A stretch of DNA of 64,000 nucleotides from Branchipolynoe longqiensis (GCA_030323885.1 CM059191.1:102720292-102784291), one strand, 5' to 3'. Shown: positions 31,389-42,580, counted from the stretch's first letter. The notes: a model not told the origin generated them from the sequence alone. Translations and numbers: made by a program.

Positions 31389-33129
31389 TACCTTTAAATT
31401 AAAAATAATAAAATAACATGTGTTTACAGGAAATTCAAAAAGTACATGTGTAACCATGAACTAAGAAAGGTGCATATTCTAGATAATTTAGTCTACAAAC
31501 AAGATGACACTAAGAAAATGTGTTTGCATGTGCCTGTAGTGAGACCGTGTAGGTACATCTCTGGCAAGCACTCAAATTATATACATATATATATATATAT
31601 GTGATGCATAACGTATTTTGCGAGTATAAAAATATGTAAGGAAATTATTACATTGCTATGCTTTGTAAGACTTAACACTACCGGTGGTGCCCCCTTTGGC
31701 CAGCCTCACTTCCATCAGATGTTAACAAGTGTCAGTCGCACCAGAGGATTTTCAGATGCATAATATTGGTTGTTATTCCAGATTGGACCATTTAAATATT
31801 AATTTCAGATAACGTTATCATAACATCAACTCAAGTGGCCCACTTCCCTTCAAGTGTTGCGTAAGGGACGTGCCGTACCTGGCATACCCTAGGAGCATCA
31901 CTGCTACTAAGTATGCAACAGATAACCACCTTGTACTCCCACCCCAGAATGCACTGTGGCCACCCCTCCAACCCCCAACCCCCTCCTCTCCCACCAGCCT
32001 CCACACCCCCAATGCCTACTCTAGGGACTAGGGCATTTGCCGCTTGACCGAGATCGAATTGGAATCCATTCTGGTCTCACGCTTGCCTGGTCCTCCTGGC
32101 CTGCCCTGCTTGCCTGGCCTTCCTTGCCTGGCCTAGCTACCTGCCTGCCTAACCTCCTCCAACCCCATCCACCCCAGACCAGATGTGCCAAATTTTGTTT
32201 ATGGCAATCTGTATTTTTCATTTAAAATCCTGTATGAATCTGTATCATGTAATAATTCCTACACATATGTCCCACATACCATACAAAATCCATGTGAATT
32301 CAATTACATAATTTTATTACTCAAACATTATGTACAACAAACCACATTACATTCACATACAACATTCATCGCTTTGGCTGAACATCAGCTGCATTTGTCG
32401 CTGATTTCACCATTCTCAGCATCGCAGCTCAACATTTCCATTTCCATAAATTTAACTAAAAATCTGTATCAAAATGGAGTATGGCCATATCACTAAAATT
32501 AACACCGAAAACTGTATCGTATATATGGATAACCCATATCATGTGGCACGTCTGCCAGACAACCCCCTCGTCAAACACGGACGCCAAGCTAACGCTGGGT
32601 TGCGCGACATGGGGGGCAGCGTCCGCATGACCCGGTGCCCTTTGTGCGGGTGGGGGTGGGGCGCGGGGGGGGGGGGGGGCACAGCCTGCATAGACTGCGT
32701 GATTTGTGCGTCTCCGCGTTAGAACGGTTGTAATCCTATCCCGGACACAGATCCGGGTATTAACCTTAAGCGGGCCTCGACATGGCCTGGCATCGGGGTG
32801 GGGGTGGGGTGGGGTAGGGGTGGGGGAGGGGAGTTACTTCAGTGGGCAGTGTGGGGTGAATTTGTTTCTTAAATTACTGTGGGTGTAGACAATGGCATTG
32901 CTACAATACCGAATGTTCAGGATGTGATATCTAACGTATTCCTAACCAGTACACAACATACAATCCTCCTTTGTGTGAGGGGCAAGGGGGCCAGCAGAAT
33001 ACATTCACCTCCATTGGAGGCGGGCACTCCACCAAAGTGCGTAAGGAGGAGTAATAATAGCACATTGTTCCCTTACAATGTATACTTGTGTGCAACATTA
33101 TATATCACATATATAGCTGTGGTTGTATA
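31389..33129. other. unannotated; G-run and GC-rich block
   Basis: Contains a TA microsatellite (31580-31600), a CCT/GGCC-rich stretch (32080-32170) and long G runs at 32640-32682 and 32795-32835. No repeat family or gene is recognised, and the short open frames have no domains. Confidence 0.3.
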
Positions 33130-33535
33130 CATCATCATCATCATCATGCTGTCGGTCACGATGCGACAAAGACTGCTTTCATTACTTGACTGCCACTCTC
33201 CTTACATTTCATGAACGCTGCCTACAAAAGTGTTGAAGTGCTGCTGGCTTTTGCAAGTTACCAGCGGCACTCTCTCAGGGAGCAAATAGAGGTTTCACAC
33301 CGGCAAGAACATGTCCAGACAGGCGCAAAACTATTTGTCCCTGCAGTGGCTGGTTGGGAGATATTGGGAGTTCCATACATCAACCGCCCTTGATGCTGCC
33401 ACAGTGAAATGGTTTTCTGTTCAGCGTTTGCTCCCTTAGCCTTTGGTTCTGTCAAGAACCTGTACCACAAGGCAGTGGTTTACAACTCTGCAGGGCAGGG
33501 GCGTCAAACTCCCTGAGGTATTGCAATACCTTGCA
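33130..33535 (-). pseudogene. LINE 3' end with (GAT)n tail, internally deleted copy 1
   Basis: On the minus strand it ends in a (GAT)n tail (plus-strand ATC repeat at 33130-33147). Compared with 57508-58128, it lacks the block encoding the conserved C-terminal domain: 'ccactctcctt' joins directly to 'acatttcatgaacgctgcc'. The remaining upstream part, with LMYGTPNISQPATAGTNSFA in one frame, is shared by all three copies. Confidence 0.65.
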
Positions 33536-34011
33536 ATACCTGCAGTACACAAGTATACAAGTCTTACTGTAATCTATATAATCTTGCTTGAATACTGTAT
33601 TCAATATAATCTTGCTTGAATTAGTTTTGTGTGCTAAAATGATGTTATAGATGTGTTAAGATGACGTTATAGATGGATATTACAAGATTGATTTTAACAA
33701 CTTTCTCAATTTGTTTAAGATCAAAATGAAAAACTAAAGAAAAAAGTGTTCAAATCTGACACATACACAATATATAAACCTTCATATGAATATGGAATCT
33801 GCTATTATTTGGAATGTTTTCTGCTATTATTTGGAATATTTTCACTTTTGCTTTCCATATCATACAACTGGTACACTACACTGTTTCTGAGAACGACAAA
33901 TTGTGTGGCGATTGATGCGGATCTACTGTAATGAGAAGTGTGGAAAACCACCACAGGTGTCGCCGGGATCGATGTTTACTGGGGGACTGTTTATTCCGCA
34001 GTGAATATTCA
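33536..34011. other. dispersed repeat related to the flank of the 52-53 kb LINE
   Basis: The words 'ctgctattatttggaat' and 'ttttcacttttgctttcca' recur at 53410-53465, so this is a copy of the sequence into which the 52305-53297 LINE inserted. No coding sequence is seen. Confidence 0.45.
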
Positions 34012-34802
34012 GGGGCCATATTCATGAGCTCGGGGTACGCTTAGCCGGAGGGTAGGCTTAACCGTTGGGTAGGTATCCCGCGGGTTAACGGAGGAGATTA
34101 ATTGGGTCAATGGGTATTCACCAATGCACTAGCCGGTGCGGATAGCTACCCGTTCGATTATTTATAGATTTGGGAATTCCCTCCAGTCCCTGCGGCGGCG
34201 GCGACTTGTTTACTTTACATTCATCGATTCAAAAATATTAATATCGCCGCCTTTGCGCCAGCAGCGTGAATTTCGCTTCGGATTTAGGGTTAAATTGATA
34301 AGATTTCACTTATTGCGTATGTAATTCTGTTAAATATGACAGCATTTAATAGATTTTGGCGTAAGAAATTCCCGCCGATTCGGCGGCGGCGGCCATATTT
34401 ACTTGACGTCGACAGTATGGATATCGACGTCGCTGCGGCGGCGGCGATTTGTTTACTTTACATTCGTCGATTCGACAATATGCATAACGCCGCCAATGCG
34501 GCGGCAGCATTAATATCGCTTCGGATTTAGGGTTAATTTGAATAAATTTCACTTATTGCGCATTTAAATCTATCAAATCTGATCGCATTGAATAGATTCA
34601 GAGCCACACACACTCACTATCCCCTCGGGATAGTGGCTTACCCCTGGGTCGAAATTGGGGTAGCGTACCCTCCGGATAGAGCCCCAGGGTAGTGCTACCC
34701 CGAGCTCATGAATAAGTATTTTCCGCCGTTAGCCGGGGGGGTAGCGTACCCCCCGGTTACAGCCTCAGGGTAGCGCTACCCAGAGCTCATGAATATGGCC
34801 CC
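34012..34802. mobile_element. TIR element E9 with duplicated core
   Basis: 791 bp with ~30 bp inverted ends, GGGGCCATATTCATGAGCTC. Subterminal regions repeat GGGTAGCGCTACCC-type words. The interior holds two tandem ~190 bp copies of a core with GCGGCGGCGGC, 'ttgtttactttacattc' and 'gcttcggatttagggttaa'. One diverged copy of this core lies inside E8 (about 14530-14700), whose ends are different. No target duplication is clear and no protein is seen. Confidence 0.75.
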
Positions 34803-34968
34803 AGGTTAATATGGTATGCAGACCTAGAGACATGAAGGATTCAGGCGCAAACAACTGATAAACACTATCACAGTCGAAATGAAGTCAAATGGAAATTTGT
34901 CAGTTTTTGCACTGGAACTCTTCATATATAATAGTGATGTATACATTATTTATATTTGCATAATATAT

Positions 34969-35472
34969 TGTCATGGGGGTGATGAAAATGGGAAATATTG
35001 CGCCTAGAGCGGGACTCGAACCCATATCTCTTTGCAATCCGGGCCAGTGTGCTAACCATTACACCACCTAGGCTCCCTGATATCACCACACTACCCATGC
35101 CTACCTGTCTATGTGGATACTTGCCTGAGAGGTCAGTGCAGACCACTACACTCGTCCCCCTGGAATGGTAAGTCTTTTAATGCTTACAATTACATACATA
35201 CAGGCAATGCACTAACACATACATACACACGGTAGGTTCAACAACCATACATCACGTAGCTTGTACAGGATCATGGTCACAGCAACCAGTGTCATGGGGG
35301 GTGATGAACATGGGAAATATTGCGCCTAGTGCGGGACTCAAACCCACATCTCTTTGCAATCCGGGCCAGTCTGCTAACGATTACACCACCTAGGCTCCCT
35401 GATATCACCACACTACCCATGCCTACCTGTCTATGTGCCTACTTGCCTGAGAGGTCAGTGCAGGCTACTACA
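34969..35472 (-). mobile_element. TRIM retroelement copy B with tRNA-like LTRs
   Basis: LTRs at 34969-35150 (182 bp) and 35290-35472 (183 bp) start and end TG/CA, with a primer-site-like TGGTTGCTGTGACC at 35275-35288 and a purine tract at 35151-35162 (both minus sense). Both LTRs hold the tRNA-like unit. Flanks share ATAT (4 bp). The two LTRs differ at more positions than in copy A, so this insertion is older. Confidence 0.8.
35002..35073 (-). ncRNA. tRNA-like unit in TRIM LTR (copy B)
   Basis: 72 nt, same fold as in copy A, with intact A and B boxes. The partner unit in the other LTR is at 35324-35395, where the acceptor stem has a change (GCCTAGTGC) and the D arm differs by one base. Confidence 0.7.
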
Positions 35473-35605
35473 ATATTATACACCACTTAAGGTGAACAAA
35501 CCAACAACCGAAAAACTACATAGCTCTCCAAAGCGAAATATGCCAACAATGTGTAAAATGGCTAAATCCACTGACTCAATTAATCCACTCGTCATGGTCA
35601 CCAGT

Positions 35606-36130
35606 TGCGTAAAATGGTTAAAGCTTGAATCTGTGGTTGTGTAGGCAGGCGATAGTGAAATCAATACAGACAAAGAGAAAGGAAGAGTATAACGTGTAAA
35701 GGAAGAGAGGGAGTCAAGCCCTCTGGTTTATTATTTATATGGTTACATGGGTTCATTGTAGAGTATCACCCCACCCCTTTCCCCCAATAGGAAACAAGCA
35801 TTCTTGGCCCTACCGATAGGGATCCAGCATTCCTGGTCCCCATGGTTACCATTGGTCTGCCCACCACCACCAAGCTGTGTGGCTCCCCTGGCCACCACCA
35901 ACCTTGAGCCTGAGTGTGGTGATCCTACCCAGCAGAGGGGGAAGGGGTAGGCCCTGAGTGCCCCTTACACACAGCCCTGCCAGCACCACTATGTCTATTT
36001 ACATCCCACTCAGGCACCACCAGCACCTTCATATATATATACATACATGCGCTTGGTCACGTACACCTGTTTACTAATACTAATAGAGCATTTGCATTCC
36101 CCCCGATGCCGTAAATCAGAATATTTTCCA
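35606..36130 (-). mobile_element. LTR family A with primer site
   Basis: On the minus strand the LTR runs from 36130 to 35606, and the primer site TGGTGACCATGACGAG follows at about 35588-35603. The end that should read TGTAAAAT is altered to TGGAAAAT. Retained internal sequence is only about 25 bp. Confidence 0.75.
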
Positions 36131-36215
36131 AATGGGTATGACTACCAACACAATGACTGAGTAGAATATACAATAATTCCAGCCACAGTGCAACTGGTTA
36201 TAGCAGGATAGTAAA

Positions 36216-36728
36216 CAGGTTGCAGCGGTTTCCTCGTTTTAGCTATGGTGGTCATTTGACCTCCGAGTTAATTACCAAGGTCGAATTATATATAAGATTA
36301 ATGTGAAGTTTGACTAAATTGGCTGTGGCACACTAAGTTTTGGGATGTTTTCATATTGGAATTCATCACTAGTAAGCAACAAATTATATCTAAATTCCTG
36401 AATATTCCCAGGACATTTGAGTAAATTATCAGTGAATATTAGGAAATAATTCATTAGTTACAAGAAATGGCTACAGGCCAGAACTGCCCATGCTAATATT
36501 CACTGCTAATTTACTCAATTCGGTCCCAACTAAATGCCCTGGGAATGTTCAGGAATTTAGATATAATTTGGTGTTTTCTAGTGATGTATTCCAAAATGAA
36601 AACATCCCAAAACTCAGTGTGCCACAACCAGATTTGTTAAACTGCACATTCATCTTATATAAAACTTGGTAAGTGAAGCAGACATCTAATAACCCCCGTA
36701 GACCAAACGAGGTAAGCTCCGCAACCTG
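36216..36728. mobile_element. foldback element 2 (5 bp target duplication)
   Basis: 513 bp consisting of two ~230 bp inverted arms around a ~50 bp spacer (about 36443-36492). Ends CAGGTTGC / GCAACCTG are flanked by GTAAA on both sides (36211-36215 and 36729-36733). Arms match well in the segments 'gtggcacactRagttttggg' and 'aaattatatctaaattcctg'. It is non-coding and of the same structural class as 14316-17042. Confidence 0.85.
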
Positions 36729-37059
36729 GTAAAGTTGCATAATCCAATGCTTTTGGAATTTCTTCCCTGTATTTTTAGATACACATATCATGTAGCTCAG
36801 GATAATCTAGCTGTGGCAGTGGGTGGGCTGAGGTGTGGTTGCCCTTTTTGATGATATCATAAACCTAAAAAATACAAGGACTGAGATCCAAGTGTGTACT
36901 GGCTGAACTGCTTCGATGATGTCAGAAATATGTGAGCTACTCAAAAACACGCTGACATTCCGAGTGTCGAGCGCTCTAATTAAATCTCCCTTTCCAGTGC
37001 TTATGACCTAGTAAATTATAGGAGCAGAGCGGCAGCAGCCATTTCAAGCGAACAATATG

Positions 37060-37340
37060 GGCAAGGATAAATCCATGCAAAATAAAAGATTCCCACCACC
37101 AACCCACCATCTGACATTTGTGGAAGAACTAATGTGGATATCAGCCCACTGACTTCCATGCTTTCTGGGAAATATCTTATAGAGGATTTCCACAATCAAC
37201 CTGCCATCTGATGATAGGGGCAAAAGTAATGTGGGTAGCAGCTCACTGTGCATTATTCCCTATGGAAAAGGTCTTATTGAGGATTTCCACCATCAACCTG
37301 CACTCTGACATTAGTGGCAAAGGTAATGTTCAATTCTCTA
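37060..37340. repeat. ~100 bp tandem repeat, block 1
   Basis: Degenerate units with 'tcttatagaggatttccac', 'caacctgccatctga' and 'cagctcactgtg'. The array resumes at 38166-38720, so it was split by the insertion of the material at 37341-38165. Confidence 0.75.
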
Positions 37341-37439
37341 ATCCACCCCCATCACATACGCTGTACCCATAATAGCAGTACAATTTCTGCAGCGACCCAC
37401 CATCTTAGCCTATAAATACTGAACTTATTATGGCTAATC

Positions 37440-37890
37440 CATCATCATCATCATGCTGTCGGTCACGATGCGACAAAGACTGCTTTATTACTTGACTGCC
37501 GCTCTCCATTTAGCTCTCTGCTGTGAGAGTTGCGTCCATGAATCGGTCTTAATACATTTCATGAAAGCTGCCTGCAGAAGTGTTGAAGTGCTTCTGGCTT
37601 TTGCAAGTTACCAGCGGCACTCTCTTGGGGAGCAAATAAAGGTTTCACACCGGGAAGAACATGTCAAGACAGGCGCAAAACTATTTGTCCCTGCAGTGGC
37701 TGGTCGGGAGATGTTGGGAGTTCCATACATCAACCACCCATAATGTTGCCACAGTGACATGGTTTTCTGTTTAGGGTTTGCTCCCTTAGCATTCGGTTCT
37801 GTCAAGAAAGAACCTGTACCACAAGGCAGTGGTTTACAACTCTGCAGGGCAGGGGCGTCAAATCCCTGAGGTATTGCTATACCTGCAATA
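37440..37890 (-). pseudogene. LINE 3' end with (GAT)n tail, internally deleted copy 2
   Basis: Same element as 33130-33535 but with a shorter deletion: 'gtcttaat' joins 'acatttcatgaaagctgcc', while the intact copy at 57508-58128 has about 235 bp between these points. The downstream breakpoint is the same as in copy 1. Confidence 0.65.
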
Positions 37891-37904
37891 CCTGCATACC
37901 CTGA

Positions 37905-37990
37905 ATGTGTGGTTGTGTAGGCAGGCTATAGTTAAATCAAAACAGACAAAGAGAAAGGAAGAGTATAAAGTGTAAAGGAAGAGAGAGTCA
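37905..37990 (-). mobile_element. LTR family A fragment
   Basis: The first ~85 bp of the reversed LTR ('gtgtggttgtgtaggcaggc' and 'gacaaagagaaaggaag') and nothing more. Confidence 0.7.
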
Positions 37991-38079
37991 ATGGCTGATC
38001 CACTAACACACTAACCCCCTTCATAATCGACTAATATGCCCTATCTAAGTTTCCGCTGATCTACCTATTTACAATGTAA

Positions 38080-38165
38080 TGTAAACGGCCGGAAGAACGG
38101 TGCCTCTGCGCTGAACAAAATGTATGTTCTGATGAATAAACTGTTTTACCAACAACAACAACAAA
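38080..38165 (+). mobile_element. LINE 3' end, CGGAAGARCGG type
   Basis: Shares 'gccggaagaacggtgcctc' and 'gaataaactgttttacca' followed by a (CAA)n tail with similar ends at 40960-41038 and 63155-63228. The last of these lies downstream of a LINE RT fragment. Confidence 0.65.
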
Positions 38166-38720
38166 AATGTGGGTAACAGTTCACTGTGTATCTTGCACTG
38201 TGGAAAATATCTTATAGAGGATTTCCACTACCAATCTGCCCTCTGAAGTTAGTGGAAGAACTAATATTGTGTGTAGCAGTTCACTGTCCATGATGCTCTG
38301 TGGAAAAGGTCTTATAGAGGTTTTCGACCACCAATCTGCCCTCTGGAGTTAGTGGAAGAAGTAATATTGTGGATAGCAGTTCAGTGTACAGGATGCTGTG
38401 TGGAAAAGGTCTTATAGAGGACTCCAACCACCAACCTACTCTGGTTACAGTGGAAAGATTACAACTTCATTTTATAGCATGCTCTACCTAAAATGTCTTA
38501 TAGTTATAGAGGATTTCCACCATTCATCTGCCCTTTGATCGCATTGACAATAACAAATACAGTAAAACCTCTCAACAAATGAGCGTATCAGCTCTGTGTG
38601 CAGCATGCCCTAGGGAACAGGTCTCATAGAGGATTTTCAGTACTATTCTGATGTCACTGGAGAGAACTCATCTGAGGAGTAGCTCCCCATGCAGAATGCT
38701 CTGGGGAAAATGCCTATATA
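38166..38720. repeat. ~100 bp tandem repeat, block 2
   Basis: Five or six units with 'ggtcttatagaggattt', 'ccaatctgccctctg' and 'agcagttcactgt'. Continuation of 37060-37340. Confidence 0.8.
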
Positions 38721-38734
38721 GCCATTATTCAAAG

Positions 38735-39090
38735 CTGTTTAGTCCGATGAAAATATTAAACTTTCAAAACCAAGACAATTATCTAGATTTGATCGTACTT
38801 AATAAATGCACCAGTATCTAACTTAGATACTGGTGCACTTATTAAGCATTCGTCACCACATAGTAGGGAATACTAAGTCCAGCTGATAGAACATGTTACT
38901 GCAGAAGCCTATGGTGTCAGATTTTGGCATCCTTGCCGAGATTAATTTTGCATTTCCTCTATCTCAAAAGTCAGCCATTTAAAAAGAAAGGTTATTTCAA
39001 AATCAAGTAAGGTAGATTATAACGATTAGCATAATATATTTATCTCAGAAAATGACCGAAATTCAAACTCATTGGACAATACAACTTTAA
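38735..39090 (+). repeat. interspersed repeat X, copy 4
   Basis: Similar to 24440-24810. A short inverted duplication, 'accagtatctaacttagata' with its reverse, sits near 38810-38850. Confidence 0.6.
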
Positions 39091-39367
39091 GTTTAAGCAT
39101 AATGGGAGATGTTTGAACAGTTTTCATTTATTCACAATGAAATAATTATATCAAATATGATTAATGAATTGACAACGAACTGCGGGTGCAGAAGGACTTA
39201 TTTGACAAATTCTGTTAATGTAGAAACTCTTGCTCTCCTTCTCCTGCCTCTCTTGTATACCCACTGCCTACTTACCAGCTAACACTAAAACCTTACCACT
39301 ACCCAACTTATAATGCGCTTCTGAATGCGCTCTATATAACAGAACATTAGAATCCACCCAATGAAAG

Positions 39368-39874
39368 TGTAGTGGTCTGCACTGACCTCTCAGGCAAGTA
39401 ACCACATACACAGGTAGCTGTGGGCAGTGTGGTGATATCATGGAGCCTAGGTGGTGAAATGGTTAGAACACTGGGCCGGAATGCATAGAGATGTGGGTTT
39501 GAGTCCCGCTCTAGGCGCAATATTTCCCATTTTCATCACCCCCATGACACTGGTGCCTTGGCCAGGATCCTGTAGAAGCTACACGCTGTGTGGTTGTTGA
39601 ACCTACCCTGTGTATGTATGCGTTAGTGCATTGCCTGTATGTATGTAATTTTAAGCATTAAAAGACTTACAATTCCAGGGGGACGAGTGTAGTGTCTGCA
39701 CTGACCTCTCAGGTAAATAACCACACGGACAGGTAGGCATGGGTAGTGTGGTGATATAATGGAACCTAGGTGGTGTGATGGTTAGCACACTGGCCCGGAA
39801 TGCAAAAATATGTGGGTATGAGTCCCGCTCTGGGCGCAATATTTCCCATTTTCATCCCCCCCCCCCCCCCGACA
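39368..39874 (+). mobile_element. TRIM retroelement copy C with tRNA-like LTRs
   Basis: LTRs at 39368-39549 and 39688-39874, here on the plus strand: TGTAGTGGTCTGCACTG ... CCCATGACA. A primer-site-like TGGTGCCTTGGCC follows after one base (39551-39568), and the purine tract AGGGGGACGAG ends at 39687, directly before the second LTR. A C homopolymer has expanded near the end of the second LTR. No clear target duplication was found, so it is the oldest or most altered copy. Confidence 0.8.
39445..39516 (+). ncRNA. tRNA-like unit in TRIM LTR (copy C)
   Basis: 72 nt with GCCTAGG/TCTAGGC acceptor stem and B box GGTTTGAGTCC. The partner in the second LTR is 39764-39835, with ACCTAGG/TCTGGGC and GGTATGAGTCC, so it is more decayed. 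Confidence 0.7.
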
Positions 39875-39927
39875 AAACTAACTATCAACTTGTACTAAAC
39901 AACCAGTCATATGACAGCCACTCCTAA

Positions 39928-40618
39928 AGGAGTTGTCACATTACGAAGCATCACACCAACGTACACCGACATATCTGATTTTTGCAAGCTACGTCAGGAT
40001 ACATCGTTATGCATTATGCATGCGTTAGGCACTCGTTGGTATACGTCAATGTATGTCGACGTTCGTCGAGATACGGTGTCGCACATCAAGGGGTCTGGAG
40101 AGTTTTGTGCATGCACAAAACTTTTGATGTACGACAATGTTTGACAACACATGGATTTTACGTTGGCCATACATTATGTATATGTTAGTGTTTGTCGATG
40201 TATGTTAGTGTTTGTCGATGTGGTTCACTACGTTGACCTACATTAAATGTGGTGGGAATGTACAGTCCGCGTAGTGACAACATATGGATAACATACGTCT
40301 GACGTACGTCTGACATGTTTAGCATTTCTCCAGCGTATCTTGACATATGTAACGTATGAGGCATAGTTCTGGCGAACAAATATCGTATATAATGTTCACT
40401 GGCGTTCTGCGAACATACCGTGAACTTAATTCAAGCATTTTTCACCAGGAAGCACCTTAGCCAGAGGTTGGTCATACGTTGGCCATACGCTATGTATACG
40501 GTATCCATACATCCAACTTTGCCCCCTGCACTGAAAGGTTTGACGCTTCTCGACATAAAAAAGTGATTTTACGCGTTGGCCGTGCGCTTGTGAGATGCGT
40601 CGTAATGTGACAGGGCCT
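39928..40618. mobile_element. Harbinger-like MITE E4 (TAA target duplication)
   Basis: 691 bp, ends AGGAGTTGTCACATTACGA / TCGTAATGTGACAGGGCCT, TAA on both sides. The interior is saturated with ACGTACGTC, ATACGTTG and TATGTCGACG-type words. No protein is encoded. Confidence 0.8.
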
Positions 40619-40744
40619 TAAGCACCCCAATTAATTGAACATACCAATATACGTTTTCTTTCATCACTCATGACATTCCCATTTCCTAATTTATTCATCA
40701 TTAACAGTGTCTTGTGTAAATTGGTAAATGATACACAATCGGCC

Positions 40745-40885
40745 ATTCCATCTTAAACTGGACAGGATGGCCGAATGAGTTGATCGAATCTTGGCCGAGT
40801 CAAACCGATGACTTAAAAATGTATACTTGTCACTTCCCAGCCTGACACTCAGCAGTATTAGGATAGGGCAAGGAACAGTAGAATG
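40745..40885 (+). mobile_element. SINE-1 5' part
   Basis: tRNA-like head ('gatggccgaatgagttgatc') and the 'gagtcaaaccgatgac' block; the body and tail are lost. Confidence 0.65.
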
Positions 40886-40959
40886 AGGAAGACCAATCGT
40901 CCACGATTGAAAGTTCCCGTGCTTAATCAACTAATCTACCAAACAATTCTTGTTAATGA

Positions 40960-41038
40960 TGAGTTGGGAAGAGCGGTGCCTCGCGCTGCCAAATGTATTG
41001 TTCTGAACAATTAAACTATTTACCAAAAGCTTTAAATT
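40960..41038 (+). mobile_element. LINE 3' end, CGGAAGARCGG type
   Basis: Second copy of the 3' end described at 38080, with 'gaagagcggtgcctcgcgctg' and 'aaactatttaccaaaa'. The following 270 bases hold nothing recognised. Confidence 0.55.
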
Positions 41039-41310
41039 CTTGTTTTTCCCTATTGCCACCTGGAACCAATTAAGTTGACTAAGTTGTATGGAAACTTAGT
41101 GCACTGTCTTAAATAATAGGTTGTTTTGCCAACTAGATATCTGTCAATGTGATGCTTCGCCTACCCTTGTTAATACCGCCATTTATTGTATGTGATATAC
41201 GCATATACGTTATAAAACGGCTATAATAATCTCTGTACCTTGCCTACAAGTCATGAATCACGTTCTCACAAGATCCCAGCCATATAATTTGAGTCGGCTT
41301 AGCATACATT

Positions 41311-41693
41311 CAAAGACGCTATGATACTAAGACGGCTCACTCAGCCTGTACTGTGTAATCAAAATAATCAAACCCACCACTTGGTGCGCTGGCTGTTCTC
41401 TTGGTTAAACAGGTGCTATATTATATGTATAAATGTATATATGAATGTGACAGATGTGTGATGATGGTGATGCTGATGATGATGCTGATGATGATGCGTA
41501 TTTGTTCATAGCAATTTCATATTGATGTGTCTTCATACTTACCTAACTCATATATAATATAATTGTATGTGTTTACATGTGAAACACCAACCAGCAGCCG
41601 GGCTGATTAAACCCACCACAAGGTGGCACTGCAACATTTACATTACCATGGGAGAGATAGGGAGTGAGCCGTCTTAGTATTATAGGGTCTTTG
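41311..41693. mobile_element. TIR element M7, copy 2 (7 bp target duplication)
   Basis: 383 bp, same ends and interior as 13297-13673, flanked by ATACATT (41304-41310 and 41694-41700). One TIR has two substitutions (CAAAGACGCTATGATAC). It confirms the 7 bp target length independently. Confidence 0.9.
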
Positions 41694-41955
41694 ATACATT
41701 CCTGGATAAGTACCCAAATGCTGAGCACTTATTAAGTCATATTAGGCTTGAAACCCGACAGGATGTCTGGGATGAATACATCATGCGCACGATACTAAAG
41801 TAAAGGTAGTATCACCCCAGAGCCAGTCTGATATTACTTTTATCACCGCTATCAAGTAGGTAAAGCTGCATAGACCAATGAAGCATCAATTTTTCAAAAC
41901 CAAAGCACTCACCTAGATTTGATTCTACATATCCAACTTAGGTACTGATAAATTA

Positions 41956-42465
41956 TGCCTAGGTCAAAAATGCTGCGGTCGCCGTACGGTCTGGCCGATG
42001 CTGCGCCTTGCGGTCACGACAAGGCATTTGTGACCTAAGCATTGCGCTTGCCATACCATGACCGCAATGTGTTTTTGCTCACTGCAAGGGATTGCAGTTT
42101 TTTTAAGTTTAAGTTATCTTAACTTCGGAAAATCACAATGCTGCAGGATTCCAGTTTTGTTGACATTAATGAAAAGGTCTTAATATGAATATCAATATGG
42201 TACAACATTCACTTTGCATGATCAATATTAAGAAAGTTTGGGTTGCAATAGGGAAAATACCAAAATATACCTATGAAAAGACAGAAAAGGGGTCACCCTT
42301 CTTCCCGTTGCGGTCCGCCGAGAACAATAAATACGCAACACGCGATCCACCTAGAACAATAAATACGAATGACCGTACGATTTGTGAATAGATAAACCGC
42401 TGACCGAAACATTGGCATAAACCGTAAGACACACGGCAGACTGCAGAACTGTATGTGACCTAGAC
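41956..42465. mobile_element. MITE E11 (TTA target duplication)
   Basis: 510 bp with ends TGCCTAGGTCA / TGACCTAGAC and TTA on both sides (41953-41955 and 42466-42468). Its insertion into repeat X gives a clear before/after comparison. Inside are GCGGTC, GCAAGG and AACTTAAG words. Relatives are at 18880 and 20600. Confidence 0.75.
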
Positions 42466-42526
42466 TTAAGCATGTGTTGCCACAGAAGGGAATACTGAGT
42501 CAATCTAATAGAACCTGTTACTGCCG

Positions 42527-42580
42527 TCCTGATATGACCTTAGATGTTGCTAGGACGTAAAACAGCAACAAACAAACAAA
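42527..42580 (+). mobile_element. 5'-truncated SINE-1 tail with target duplication
   Basis: Only the last ~55 bp of SINE-1 ('ctgatatgaccttagatgtt' through the CAAA repeats), flanked by a 13 bp duplication AACCTGTTACTGC inside repeat X. It shows that the tail alone is mobilised, by target-primed reverse transcription. Confidence 0.85.
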
